Positions 46,411-57,565 of a stretch of DNA of 64,000 bases are shown in pieces (positions within the stretch are counted from its first letter, which is position 1; each line of letters starts with the position of its first letter). The DNA is taken from assembly GCA_965240325.2 (NCBI GenBank), contig OZ251249.1:62001-126000 (forward strand), in the 5' to 3' direction. The notes under the pieces were generated by a model. It was not told the DNA's origin. It searched no databases and was given only the letters and a program-made list of their open reading frames with translations. Source of the DNA: Rebecca billardiae RCC1528. Its lineage: Eukaryota > Haptophyta. Position numbers and translations under genes: made by a program.

Positions 46411-49316
46411 TCACTGCTGCGGCGGCTGCGGCGGCAGCGGCGGCGGCTGCGAGCCGCCAAACATGTCCATGCCGCTCGGGTCGTAGTAGGCGCCGCCCAT
46501 GTGCAGCCCGTCGGCGTAGCCGCCGCCGCCGAACACGGCGCCGCCGCCGAACGGCGCGAGCCCGTGGTGCCCCGGGTGGTAGTGCCCGAGCATCCGGCCG
46601 CCGTGCTGCCCGTGCTGCTGCGCCTGCGCCTGCGCCTGCGCCTGCTGCTGCTGCGCCAGCTGCTGCTGCAGCGCGGCGAGCTGCGCGGCCGCGTGCGCCT
46701 GCGCTTGCGCGTGCGCGTGCGCGTGCGCCTGCGCGTGCGCGTGGGCGTGCGCCTGCGCCTGCGCCTGCGCCGCGTACTGGTGCGCCGGCGGCGCCTGGCC
46801 CCCGGCCCCCGGCGGCGGGCCGCCGCCGGGCTCAAACGGCCGGCCGCCAAACGCGCCGCCGCCGCCGGACGCGTCGTACTGCGCGCCGCCGCCGTACATC
46901 GCGCCGTCCGCCCACGGCGGCGCGTTGGCACTCATGCCGCTGCCGCCGCCCACGAGGCCGAGGCCGGCGACCCACTGCGCGCCGCCGCCCGAGCCAAACC
47001 CGCCGCCCGCCGTCGAGTGCGGCGGCTGCTGCGGCTGCGGCTGCGGCGGCGGAGGCTGCCGCGGCGGCGGCTGCGCCGGCTGCTGCGCCGGCGGCTGCCC
47101 GCCCCACATCACGCCGCCGCCGCCGCCGCCGTGCGAGCCGTCGGCCGCGGCCGCCGCGCTCGCGCCGCCGCCGCCGCCAAACAACCCGTGCGCCGCCGCG
47201 GCGGACGGGCCCGAGGACGCGGGCGGCTGGCCGACAGGGCCGCCGAGCGGCGCCCACGCGCCGCCCCCACCGCCCGCCGCCGCGGTGGGCGAGGGGCGGT
47301 CCATCTCGTCGAGGAGCCCGTTGGCGAGCAAAGCGGCGTGCACCGCCTGCGCCTCGTCGTCCATCAGGGCGCCAAAGCCGCCGTCCGCGCCGCCGCCGCC
47401 GCCGCCGCGCCCACCCCACAGCCCGCCGCCCAGCGCGCCGCCGTCCGCGCCCCAGCCGCCCATCGGCGGCGGCGCGTCCGGCGCCGCGCTCGCCGGCTGC
47501 TGCGCCGGCTGCGGCTGCTGCGGCGGCGACGGCGGTTGCTGCGGCGGCTGCGGCTGCGGCTGCGGCGGCGGCGACTGCGGCTGCGGCGGTGGCGCGGCCG
47601 CGCCCGCCGCGCTCACCGCCGCCGCGGGCTGCGCCGCCGTCTGCGGCGGCTGCGCGCCGCCCGCCGCCGGCTGCTGCGCGCCGACGGGCAGCGCGTTGGC
47701 CGCGACCGCCGCCGCGCCCGCGGCGGTGCAGTGCGCCCACGGCGCCTGCGCGGAGCGTCGCGCGCGCCGCGGGGTGCGCGTGAGCTGGCGTCGTGGGCGC
47801 GCGTCGCGGGGTCGCGGGGTCGCGCGCGCACCGGTCGGGTCACGGCGGGCGGCCCCGCGTTGGCGCCGTCCGCCGCCGCGGCCGCGGCCGCGAGCGCGGC
47901 CGCGGGCGGCGCCTGGCTCGCGGCCTGCAGCAGCTGCGCGTACGGCGGCAGCGCGCCGCCCTCAAAGGTGCCGACGCACGGGATGCCGCACAGGCTCAGC
48001 TTGTGCTGCCCGCGCACCGCCGCCGCCGCGTTCTCCACCGACGCCTGCCGCGCGCGCGCGCGCGATTCGCGCTTCGCATGAGAGCCGGTGCGCGCGCGCG
48101 ACCGCGCGCGCGCGCCGCGCGGTGCGCGCACCCACGAGTCGAGGATGAGCGCGGCGACGGGGCCGCTGAGCACGAGCTCGCGCCCGCCCGCGGGCGCGTT
48201 GGCGGGCGGCTGCAGCGGCAGCGCCGCGCTCGCCCACCAGCGCGCCCCGCCGCGCGCGCCCCCCAGCGGCAGCACGCGCACCAGCCCGCGCAGCCGGCCG
48301 AGCGCGTGCAGCAGTCCGGGCTCGCCCAGCCGGCCCGCGGCGAGGCCGAACCACTCCGCCGCCCAGCCCGAGCCCAGCGACGCGACGGAGCCCTGCGCGC
48401 GCGCGCGGGGGCGCGCGCCCTCGCGTCAGAGCCGCCCCTGCGCGTCTGCGCGCGTGTCTGCGCGCGCGCGCGCGCCTCACCTTGTGCACGATCCGAATGT
48501 CGAGCCGGGGCGCGGAGGCGAGCGAGGCGTCGTCGGACGAGCCGTCCGCCGCGGGGGCGCCCTCGGCGCCGTCGTTCCACTCGCCCGCCGCGGCGAGCAG
48601 CTCGTCCTCCGACTCGCTCTTCAGGATCAGGTTGGCCTGCGCGCGCTCGGCGCGCAGCGCGCGCATCGCGCGGCGGCGGCGCAGGCTCAGCGCGGAGCCG
48701 CGAGGCCGCGGAGCGGGCGGGCGGCGGCGATGGCGCGTGCGCGCACGAGGTACTTGGAGAGGTCGCGCTTCCGCCGCGCGCCGCGCTTCTGGTTCACCTC
48801 CTCGCGCTTGGCGATGCGCAGCAGCTTGAGCGCCTGCGCGCGGCAGACAGGCGCGCGGCGCGCGGCGCACGCGTGAGCGGCGGGCGGCGGGCAGCGCGCG
48901 CAGCGCGCGGAGGGGGGCGGCGCACCTTGGACACGCCCTTCTGCTGCGCGAGGTCCTGCAGCTGCTGCGCGACGGGCGGCGAGATCGCCATGCTCTGCAG
49001 CAGCCCCACCAGCTGCGCCGACCACGCGCGCAGCTGCTCGGGCGTGAGCGGCGCGCCCGCCGGCCCGCCGAGCGCGCCGCCCTCCTCGCCGTCCGGGAAG
49101 GGGCACTGGTTGGCGCGGTGGCCGGGGCGGTTGCACGTGAAGCAGAGCTCCTCGTCGGCGGCGTTGGGCGCGCTGCCCCCGCCGCCCGCCGCGCCGCTCC
49201 CGCCGCGCCCGCCGCCGCCCGAGCCGCGCTGCGGCGCGTGGTGGCCGTTGGCCGCGCCGCCGCCGCCGCCGCCGCCGCCGCGCGAGCCCGCGCCGCCGCC
49301 GCGCCCGCCCGCGCCC

Positions 49317-49362
<46 letters not shown>

Positions 49363-49410
49363 TCGACGGCGCGGGCGCGTTGTTCGCCGCGGCGGCCGCC
49401 CACGACTTGA

Positions 49411-49442
<32 letters not shown>

Positions 49443-49790
49443 GACGCCGCGGCGGCCGCGGCCGCGGACGCGCCGCGCGCGCCGCCTCCGCCGCCGCTCC
49501 CGCTCCCGCCGCCGCCGCCCCCGCCGCCGCCGCCGCTCGGCGCGTCGCGCGTCGGGTCGCGCCGCTTCGCGTGCGTCGCCTCCTCCTTGAGCGAGCGCCG
49601 CTTGTCCTCCGAGCCCTGCGTGAACTTGCGCGCGAGCGAGAGCGCGAACGCTGACGGGTTCTTGGCGGAGGAGGCGCGCCAGACGATGTAGTTGGCGAGC
49701 TCGGCGGCGGACGACTGGTGCACCTTGCGCACCTCCTCCGCCGCCTTGTCGTCCAGGATCGACAGGTCGGCGAGCTTTGGCGGCGGCTGC

Positions 49791-49828
<38 letters not shown>

Positions 49829-49888
49829 GCCGCCGCCGCTCCCGCTCCCGCCGCCGCCGCCGGCGGACGCGCCGCCGCCCTGCCGCAT
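46411..49888 (-). CDS. Six-exon CCHC zinc-knuckle protein with Q/A/H-rich tail, 1014 aa
   Basis: Exons (minus strand): 49888-48926, 48833-48754, 48685-48481, 48392-48132, 48044-47844, 47745-46411. All five introns are GT-AG, 68-98 bases, and the joined frame stays open (3045 bases). The N-terminus is Gly-rich, then LADLSILDDKAAEEVRKVHQ and NYIVWRASSAKNPSAFALSL, poly-Gln, poly-Gly and one zinc knuckle near residue 248, CFTCNRPGHRANQC. Exons 2-5 encode a folded-looking part (LKLLRIAKREEVNQKRG, LDIRIVHK, HKLSLCGIPCVGTFEGGALP). The last exon is a 444-residue low-complexity tail rich in Gln, Ala, Gly, Pro and His. A nucleic-acid-binding, granule-forming protein is plausible, but I do not recognise the family. 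I chose the Met at 49888; a Met at 50191 in the same frame gives a Pro/Arg-rich extension. Confidence 0.75.
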
Positions 49889-50204
49889 GGCGCTCACCGT
49901 CCCCGCCCGCCTGCTCGTCTGCCGCGAGCCGCCGGGGCACGGAGCGCGTGTGCTGCCGCACGCGCCCGGCTCCGCTCCTGTCTGTGTGCAGGTGCCGCGC
50001 TCGCCCGCGGGTGGCGCCCGCCCCTGTGTGTGCTGGGCTCGACGGCGCGAGCCGCGCGCTGGGCTGGGGCCAGCCCCGCCGGACTCTTCGACGGGCGGGC
50101 GGGATTCCGCGTGACGTGCCCCACGCCCGGAGCTTGTGACTACCACAACCGCGACTAAACGGCCCGGCCGCGCCGGACTCTTCTCTTCCATCGGGCGCCA
50201 GTCG

Positions 50205-52152
50205 TCAGACCATCGCCGCCGCCGCGCGCCGCGCCGCGTGCGGCGGCGCGCCGGCGGGCGCGGCGTCGGCGTGCGCCTCGCGCCGCGCGGCGCACGGCAG
50301 GCGGAGCGCGTGCGGCTTGAGGCTCGCGAGCAGCAGCGCGAACGCCAGCGCGCGCAGCCCCAGCCCGATGCCGAGGAGCGCGAGCAGGTGCGACGCGCAG
50401 AGCGACGGCAGCGGCGCGCGCGCGGCGCACAGCGCGCCGCCCGACGCGCCCGCGGCCTGCATCGACGCGTCCCACGCGAGCAGCGCGCCCAGCCCGTACT
50501 CGGACGGCGCGGCCACCCGCCCCGCCTCGCCCACGTCCGCGCACGCCGGCACGATCCCCATCGAGTGCAGGAAGAGCGCGCCCAGACGCGCGTGGTACGC
50601 GGACGGCATGCGCACCAGCTCGCACGAGACGACGCACTCGACGCCCCAGCGGCCGAAGGAGAGGGCGAGCGCGAGCTGGGTCAGCGGGCTCCCCTCCGCC
50701 TCCGCCAGCGTCGGCGCGTTGCCCGCGAGGAAGCCTGCGCGCGCGCGCGCGGCGGCGGCGGCGCCAGGCGGTCAGCCGGGCCTCGGCCGCGCGCGGCGCG
50801 GCGCGGCGCGCGCGCACCGGTGCAGAAGCAGACGATGAAGCCGCAGAGGACGGCGGAGAGCGAGGGCGGCGCGGCCACCGAGCACACGTACCCCACGCCC
50901 GACGCGCACAGCATCACGCCCTGCGCGCGGCGCGCGGCGCGCGCGGCCGTGAGCGCGCGCGGCGCCGCGAGCCACGGCGGAGCGCGGCGCGGCGCGGCGG
51001 CGCACCGAGAACAGGAGGCTGAGCTCGGCGGTGCCGACGTTCGAGTCGGCCACGTCGGCGTAGACGAGGCAGAACGCGAGCACGTGCAGCCCGAGCGGCA
51101 CGAGCTCGACCAGCAGCCGGCTCGCCAGCAGAGGCCCCACCGGCAGACCGGCCGCCACCTCGCGCGCGCTCACCAGTCGGTCCGCCTCGAGCACGCGCAC
51201 CGACGCGAGGCCGACGTTGAGGGAGAAGGCGCAGACGATGAGCGCGTAGACGGTGGGCAGCCGCTCGAGCTTGGCGGGGACCTGGCCGCGCGCGAGCACG
51301 CCCGTGAGCAGCGCGAGCCCCGCCGTGCCGCACAGCTCCGCCGCCACGCTGCCGCCGCTCCGCAGCCGCGCGCGCGCGTGCGACCGCACGCACGCGGCCA
51401 GCGCCGCGCGCCACCGGATCGGCCGCCGCCGCTCGATCGAGAGCGAGCGCTCGTAGCCGCGCACGGCCCAGACGGGGACGGGCGCCTTGGAGTCGGGGCC
51501 GTCGGGGTGCAGCGCCGCCCAGTGCGCGCGGATCTCGCCGAGCGACTCCGCCGCGGGCACCGCGGCCGGCGCCGGCTCGACCGCGGCCGCGCCGTCGGCC
51601 GGCGGTCGCGCGCGCGGCGTGCGCGCAGACACGGGCGTGGGCGGCGCGTCGGCGGACGCGGCGGCGGCGTCGGCGGCGGCGCTCGAGCCGCGCCGCGCCG
51701 GCGCGAACGAGCGCCGGCGGTACTCCGCGAACGCCGCAAAGTCGAGCAGCGCGTCCGCGGGCGACTCGGCGAGCGCGGACGCGGCCGAGCCGCCCGACGC
51801 GGCCGCGGCCGAGCGCAGCAGCCGCAGCGCGGGCGAGGCGCGCGCCGCGCCGTCGCCGTCGGCGTCGTCGTCGTCGAAGAGGCCGGCGGCGCCCACCTCG
51901 GCCGAGAGCCGCGGCGCCTCGGGCGGCGAGGCCGGCGGGCTCGCGCCGCGCAGGTCGACGCCGCCGCCGCCGCCGAGCGCGGCGGCGGCGCGCGCGGCCG
52001 CGGCCGTGAGCGAGACGGCGGGCGCGGCCGCGGCCGCGGCCCTCGGCGGCGTGGGCGCGCGCCGCCCGCGCCGCGCGGCCGCGGAGGAGGGCGGCTGCTC
52101 GGAGCGCGTGCGCGCGATCGCGACGACGCCGCGCGCGCCCGCCGCCGCGCCC

Positions 52153-52184
<32 letters not shown>

Positions 52185-53311
52185 CTCGCCGCCGCCGCCG
52201 CCGGCGACGGGCGTGCGCGGCGCGCGCGCGGCGCGCGACGCGGCGGACTCGCGCGCGGCGCTCTCGAGGTGGGCGGCGTCGCCGGGCTCGGGGCGGAGGG
52301 TGCGGAGGAGGTTGGCGCGCAGCGCGTCGCGCCACCACGCGCGCAGCTCGGACGGGTGGAACGGCACGCCCTCGCCCCCGTCCCCCTCGCGGCTGCGCAC
52401 CTGCCCGCACAGCACGTCGAGCGCAAAGTCCGCAGGGTTGTCGTGCTCGGGCGGCGCGAGGCCGCGGTGCCGCAGGTACGGCACAAGCAGCAGCGCGGGG
52501 CCGCAGTACGCGGTGTGCCCGCGCTGGCCGAGGAGGAGGAGCGTGTCGAAGAGCCTGCGCGCGCACGCGCACGCGCGCGCACGCACACACACACCGCAAG
52601 GGCGGGACGCGCCTCAGCCCCGCCGCGCCTCGCCGCGGGCCTCGCAGCGGGAGCGCCGCGCGTGGCTGCCGCGTCACCTGAACGAGGAGTAGCGCGGCGC
52701 GTGCACGCACACCACCACGGTGCGGCCGCAGCGCGAGAGGGCGTGGAGGCAGCGCAGCGTCGCGTCCGCCGTCGACGCGTCCAGCCCGCTCGTCGGCTCG
52801 TCCAGGAACAGCGCCAGCGGGTCCGCCGCCAGCTCGAGCGCGATGTTGACGCGCTTGCGCTGCCCGCCGCTCACGCCGCGCCGGTCGACCGAGCCGACCA
52901 CCGAGTGCGCGACATGCGCGAGGCCGAGCGCGCGGAGGACGCCGGCGACGAGGGCCTCGCGCCGCGGCTCGGAGGTGCCGCGCGGCAGGCGCAGCTGCGC
53001 CGCGTGCCACACGTTCTCGAACACCGTCAGCTGCTCGCGCAGCACGTCGTCCTGCGGCACATACCCCACGAGCGGCGCGAGCCGCGCGGCCGCGCGGCCG
53101 AGCGGGCGGCCGTTCACGCGCACCGCGCCGCGCAGCCGCGAGCCGCGCGGCGGGCGGCCGGCGAGGACGGTGAGCGCGGAGGTCTTGCCGCAGCCCGACG
53201 GGCCCATCAGCGCGGTCACCTGCGAGTGCTCGATCGAGCCCGACAGCCCGCCGAACACGCGCAGCAGCGGCGCGCGCGACGCGGCCGCGCGCCGGCGGCA
53301 CGCGCCGAGCA

Positions 53312-53347
<36 letters not shown>

Positions 53348-55139
53348 CGGCGCCGCCGCGCGCGCCGCCGGGCGCGGCGGCGTCGCGCAGCGGGACGGAG
53401 AGCTCGAGCGCGTCAAAGGAGAAGGAGAGGCGCGACGCCATCAGCCGGAACACCGCCGAGACCGGCGCGCCCGAGCCGTCGTCCACGCCGTGCGCGTCCG
53501 CCAGCGCGGCCGCGGCCGCGCCGGCCGCGCCGGCCGCGGGCTCGGGCGCGCCGCCCGCGCCCTCCGCGTCGCTGCCGCCGCTCGGCGTGCCGTCGGCGTC
53601 GAAGAGGCGGATGGCGGGCGGCGGCAGCCGCTCGGCGCGCGGCGCGGCCGCGCCGCCGAACGCGCCGCCCGCCGCGCGCTGCGGCCCGCCGCCCTTCGCC
53701 GCCGGCGGCGACTGCGGCGCGCGCGGCGGCGGCAGCAGCCGCGCGTGCGCGCGCGCGCGGCCGTCGAGCGCGCGCGCGAGCGCGCGCGCGCCGAGCGCGA
53801 CGAGCGCCGCGCCGAGCAGGAGCGCGAGCCAGCCGGTGAGGCGCGGCGGGCGCGCGGCCGAGCCGGCGGGGCACGCCATCGCCGCCACCGCGCCCGCGCC
53901 GCTCCCCTCGGGCGCCGCCGGCGCGCCCGCCAGCGCCCAGCGCAGCGCGTGCGCCAGCCGCGGCGCGCACGGCCGCGGCTGCGTGGCGCCGCGCCAGCAG
54001 AAGGCGCCCGCGGGGCAGCGGCGCCGCTCGAAGAGGTTGGGGCAGTACGAGCCCGCGGGGCACAGCGCGACGTCGAGCCCGCCGCCGCCGCCGCCCTCCG
54101 GCCCGCGGCGCACGTGCAGCCCCACCACCGCGCCCGACGCGCCGAACCCGCCGCCGCTGTAGTCGGCGCAGCGCGGCAGCAGCGCCGCGTACCCGCCCGC
54201 GCCCGCGCCCGCGGCCGAGGCGGAGGCGGCGGCGGAGGAGCCCGCGGCGGCGGCGAGCACGCCCGCCCCGCCGGCTTGGCCCGCGCCGAGCGCCGCCTCG
54301 CCCCGCGGCAGCGCCATCACGCACAGCTCGTCGAACCGCGTCCACTCCGCCCCGGTGGCGCACGCGCCGGTGCAGCAGAGGTAGGCGCCGTCCGGCGTGA
54401 CGACCGGCCGCCAGCCGGGGTCGCCCGTGGCCTGCGCGCAGCTGCGGGGCTCGTAGTGCGTGCCCACGCGCTCGCACTCGACCACCTCGGAGCCGCCCGC
54501 GCGCGCGGCCGCGCCGCCCTCGCCGCCGCCATCACCCCCGCGGCCCGCACCGGAGCCGTTGCCGGGCGGCGGCGGCTGCGGCGGCTGCGGCGGCAGCGAG
54601 CAGATGGCAAAGCGGCGCGGCCAGTCGAAGATCGAGCCGAGGGGCTGGCGGCCGGCGGGGGCGGCGGCGGCGGCGGCGGGCGGCACGCCGTCCACGTTGT
54701 GCTCGTGCACGCACACCTCGCCCTGGTCGAGCGCCACCGGCTCGCGCGCGAAGAGCGGCGGGCAGCGCGAGGCAGACGGCGGCGACGACGACGACGACGA
54801 CGCGCCGCCGCCGCCGCCCGCGGGCGCGGGGCGGCGCGTGGGCGGCGCGAGCTCGGGCGGGAGCCAGGACGGGCGGACCCAGCGCGTCTCGCTCTCGTTC
54901 GCCTCGCCGCCGCCCTCCTCCGCCGCGCCGCCCTCCCCGCCGCCGCCCGTCGGGCCGCTCACGACGGTGAGCCCGGGGAAGGCGCTGGCGGGCGAGCGGC
55001 CGGCCGGGGCGGCGGGGGCGGACGGCGCGGAGGGGGCGATGACGTGCAGCCCGGGGAACGACGGCGCGTCGGCGCGGCCCGGCCGCGCCGGAGCGAGCAG
55101 CGCGAGCGCGAGCAGCGCGCGCGCCGGCGCCGTCAACAT
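50205..55139 (-). CDS. ABCG-type half transporter with large N-terminal ectodomain, 1547 aa
   Basis: Exons: 55139-52678, 52554-51006, 50920-50818, 50734-50205, with GT-AG introns of 123, 85 and 83 bases; the sum is 4644 bases, divisible by three. A signal peptide (MLTAPARALLALALLAPARP) starts the protein. A Cys-rich region follows, with CPAGSYCPNLFERRRCPAG, then a membrane segment (LTGWLALLLGAALVALGARA). The nucleotide-binding domain has Walker A GPSGCGKTS at ~646, Q-loop YVPQDD, signature VSGGQRKR at ~756, Walker B LALFLDEP at ~775 and an H-loop His at ~813. Exon 2 continues with LFDTLLLLGQRGHTAYCGP, a long Ala/Arg-rich linker, then hydrophobic segments to the C-terminus. The order NBD before TMD and the N-terminal CPxGxYCP motif match the plant ABCG24/ABCG28 and yeast Adp1 branch. 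It likely exports a lipid-like or hydrophobic substrate; the substrate is unknown. Confidence 0.88.
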
Positions 55140-55410
55140 CCGGCGGCGTGCGCGCGGCGGCCCTGCTGGGCGCTTCTCCAGCGGGGCGCGGATGACTCGA
55201 GCGCTGCAAAGGCGAATGGCGCCGCCCAATTCGTCCATAAAAGGGGCGAGAGGGGGAAAAGAAAATGGAAAAGGCGAAGAATCCTGGCCAAGATTCTTGG
55301 TGCGGCCCCGCGCGCCGGAACGCGCCGTTGGCCGAGGCGATGCGCTGGCTCGCGCGGGGCGGTCCGAGGCGCCAGCGCACCGCCGCAGCAGCGGACGCGC
55401 GCGCCGAGCG
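55140..55410. promoter_or_regulatory. Divergent intergenic region between transporter and peptidase genes
   Basis: Only ~270 bp separate the two start codons on opposite strands, so both core promoters must lie here or overlap the genes. A CATAAAAGGGG word at 55234-55244 on the plus strand could be a weak TATA-like element for the peptidase gene. An imperfect inverted repeat, AAGAATCCTGGCCAAGATTC, lies around 55278-55297. Confidence 0.5.
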
Positions 55411-56961
55411 ATGCACCGCGCCGGCATGCGCCGCGCGCGGCTGGCGACCACCGTGTCGCTGCTGCTGCAGGGCGCGCTGCGCAGCGCGGGCAGCGCGGCC
55501 GACGGCCCCGCCCGCGGCCTCGCCTCCCTCGGCCCCGCCGTCCCACCCGCCGCCGCGCCGCCGCCGCCGCGCCGCCTGATCCTCACCTCGTCCTCCGCCG
55601 GCGTGGCCGAGGTGCCTCCGGTGCGCGAGGCGCTGTTCCGGATGGTCCGGGCGAGGCGGGCGGAGGTGGGCGACGCCGGGGCGCGCGCGGACGCGTCCGC
55701 GCCGCCGCGCGTCGCCTTCGTGCTCAGCGCCGCGCTCGCGCCGCCGCCGCCCGACGCGCCGCCGCCGCCCGGCGCGGCCGCGGCCGAGCCCCGCGCGCCC
55801 GCGGCCGACTTTGACGGCGAGGAGGCGGAGGACGGCGGCGGCGGCGCGCGCGGCGGCGGCACGCGTCGCTCGCCCGGCGAGCAGCGCCGCCGCCGCCTCT
55901 ACGCCGCGCGCAAGAAGGCGCGCGAGCTGTGCGCGCAGCTCGGGCTGGAGCCCGCCGCCTTCATCGACCTCGCCGCCACGCTCGCGGCCGCGGAGGCGGA
56001 GACGGCGGCGCGCGGCGGGGGGGCAAAGCAGCCCCGCGCGGCCGAGGCGGAGAACGCGGATGCCGCGGCGCCCGGCGGCGGCGACGACGACGACGCGCCG
56101 GCCGGCGCCGACGCCGAGCTCGCGCGCGCGCGCGCCGTCCGCGCCGCGGCCGCGTCCGCGCTGCGCGCCGAGCTGCTCGGCTGCGAGGCGGTGTGGGTCG
56201 TGGGCGGCAACACGTTCTACCTGCTCGCGCTGATGCGGCGCTCGGGGCTGGACGGCGTGCTCGGCCAGCTGGTCGGCGCCGACGGCGTGCCGTACGTCGG
56301 CCAGTCCGCCGGCGCCATCGTCGCCGGCGTCTCTGCAGTGACGGCGCTGTGGAAGGGCTGGGATGCGCCTGAGGCCGCGCCGCCGCCCGGCGCGCTCGAG
56401 GCGGCGGCCGAGGGCGCGGCGAGGCGAGCGCTCGAGGCGGCGGATGCGGCGGAGGGCGCGCGGCTGGGCTGGGCGGGCGACGCGCCCACCGCCGCGCCCG
56501 ACGGCGCCGCCGCCGCCGGCCCCGCGCCGCCCTCGCCGCCCGCCGCCGACGTTGCCGCCGACGCCACCGCCGCGCCGGCGGAGCCCGCGGCCGGCGCGCC
56601 GCCCGAGCGCCCCGCGGAGTGGCCCGCGTCGCGGCTGGCGGGCCTGGGGCTGGTGCCGCGCTGCGTCTTCCCGCACTACGGCGCGGCGCAGTGGGGCGCG
56701 CTGTGCGACACGCTCGAGCGGTGCGAGCTGCCCGGCGCCGTGCGCACCGCGCTCGCGCTCGGCGTCGGCGCCGAGCACGGCGCGCGCCTCGACGGCGGCG
56801 CGCGCGGCCGCCCCGCCGCCGCTGGCGCCGGCCCGTGCGCCGTGGGCGTGGGCGGGCTCGTGCGGCTGGAGGACGGCCAGTCGCTCGTGTGGGACGAGGC
56901 GCAGCCCGAGCTGCACGGCGTGGTGGTCGGCGCGGCGCAGGCCGCCGCGCCGGGCGCGTAG
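55411..56961 (+). CDS. Peptidase family S51 (alpha-aspartyl dipeptidase-like), 516 aa
   Basis: Single exon from ATG 55411 (MHRAGMRRARLATTVSLLLQ, possibly a signal or targeting peptide) to TAG at 56959-56961. After a Pro/Ala-rich leader, RRLILTSSSAGVAE opens the domain. VWVVGGNTFYLLALMRRSG is the conserved S51 strand, and PYVGQSAGAIVAG carries the nucleophile Ser (S299). D318 (GWDAP) and H422 (FPHYG) are candidates for the rest of the triad. Compared with E. coli PepE (S120, D135, H157) the Ser-Asp gap is similar (19 residues), but an ~80-residue Ala/Pro-rich insert separates Asp and His. Another acidic insert sits before the VWVVGGN strand. The protein is about twice the usual length. It is divergently paired with the transporter gene. 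Upstream in-frame codons exist but lie in antisense to the transporter, so this ATG is preferred. Confidence 0.8.
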   Translation: MHRAGMRRARLATTVSLLLQGALRSAGSAADGPARGLASLGPAVPPAAAPPPPRRLILTSSSAGVAEVPPVREALFRMVRARRAEVGDAGARADASAPPRVAFVLSAALAPPPPDAPPPPGAAAAEPRAPAADFDGEEAEDGGGGARGGGTRRSPGEQRRRRLYAARKKARELCAQLGLEPAAFIDLAATLAAAEAETAARGGGAKQPRAAEAENADAAAPGGGDDDDAPAGADAELARARAVRAAAASALRAELLGCEAVWVVGGNTFYLLALMRRSGLDGVLGQLVGADGVPYVGQSAGAIVAGVSAVTALWKGWDAPEAAPPPGALEAAAEGAARRALEAADAAEGARLGWAGDAPTAAPDGAAAAGPAPPSPPAADVAADATAAPAEPAAGAPPERPAEWPASRLAGLGLVPRCVFPHYGAAQWGALCDTLERCELPGAVRTALALGVGAEHGARLDGGARGRPAAAGAGPCAVGVGGLVRLEDGQSLVWDEAQPELHGVVVGAAQAAAPGA

Positions 56962-57460
56962 CCGGCGGAGCGGCGGCGGGCGCGGCGCGCGGCAGCTCCC
57001 GCCCGCGCCCTCGCCGCAGCCGGTCGTCAGCTTTGTCAGCATCGGCGGCCCCGGCCGCCGACGGCGACGGTGCGGCGCCGCCACGGTTGACAATCGGCTG
57101 CGTCCGCGATCCCGGTTCATCGCGTAGCTGGAAAAGTTCGCGCCATACTCATCATCACCGCCCGCGGTCGGCGTACGTAGTATAACGTACGTTAATCGTT
57201 ATATAGATCATCATCCGAGATCAGATTCATCGCGCGGATACTTTCCCGCCATTTCCGACCGTGTCCCGGAGCGGGCCGGACCCACCCCGCGGCCGCGACC
57301 CGGGAGCAGGCAGTCACGCGCGCGGCGGCGCGGGCCTAGCTAGTATAGCTTGCTTGCAAGCAGCGCGCAATATAATATCTGCCTATGGCTAGCAGCTCGC
57401 TTATGATTGCGCATGATTCAACCGCATGCCTGCGATCATCGCCGATGCATGAGTCACGAA
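56962..57460. other. 3' flank of the peptidase gene
   Basis: GC-rich to about 57110, then AT-richer with GTATAACGTACGTTAATCG near 57180. No gene recognised. Confidence 0.4.
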
Positions 57461-57462
57461 TC

Positions 57463-57518
57463 AATATATATATAATATATATATATTATTAATATATATA
57501 ATATATATATATATGAAT

Positions 57519-57561
<43 letters not shown>
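57463..57561. repeat. AT microsatellite, two blocks
   Basis: Two AT tracts separated by a repeated GAATCA word, ending directly at the left end of the TIR element. Confidence 0.95.

Positions 57562-57565
<4 letters not shown>

Noticed and set aside
54460-55410. N-terminal extension of the S51 peptidase frame
   Set aside because: It lies in antisense to transporter exon 1 and has no conserved character; the ATG at 55411 starts a targeting-like sequence.
50136-55814. Plus-strand Arg/Ala-rich frame of about 1900 residues
   Set aside because: It is antisense to the ABCG transporter exons, has extreme Arg content and no motif.
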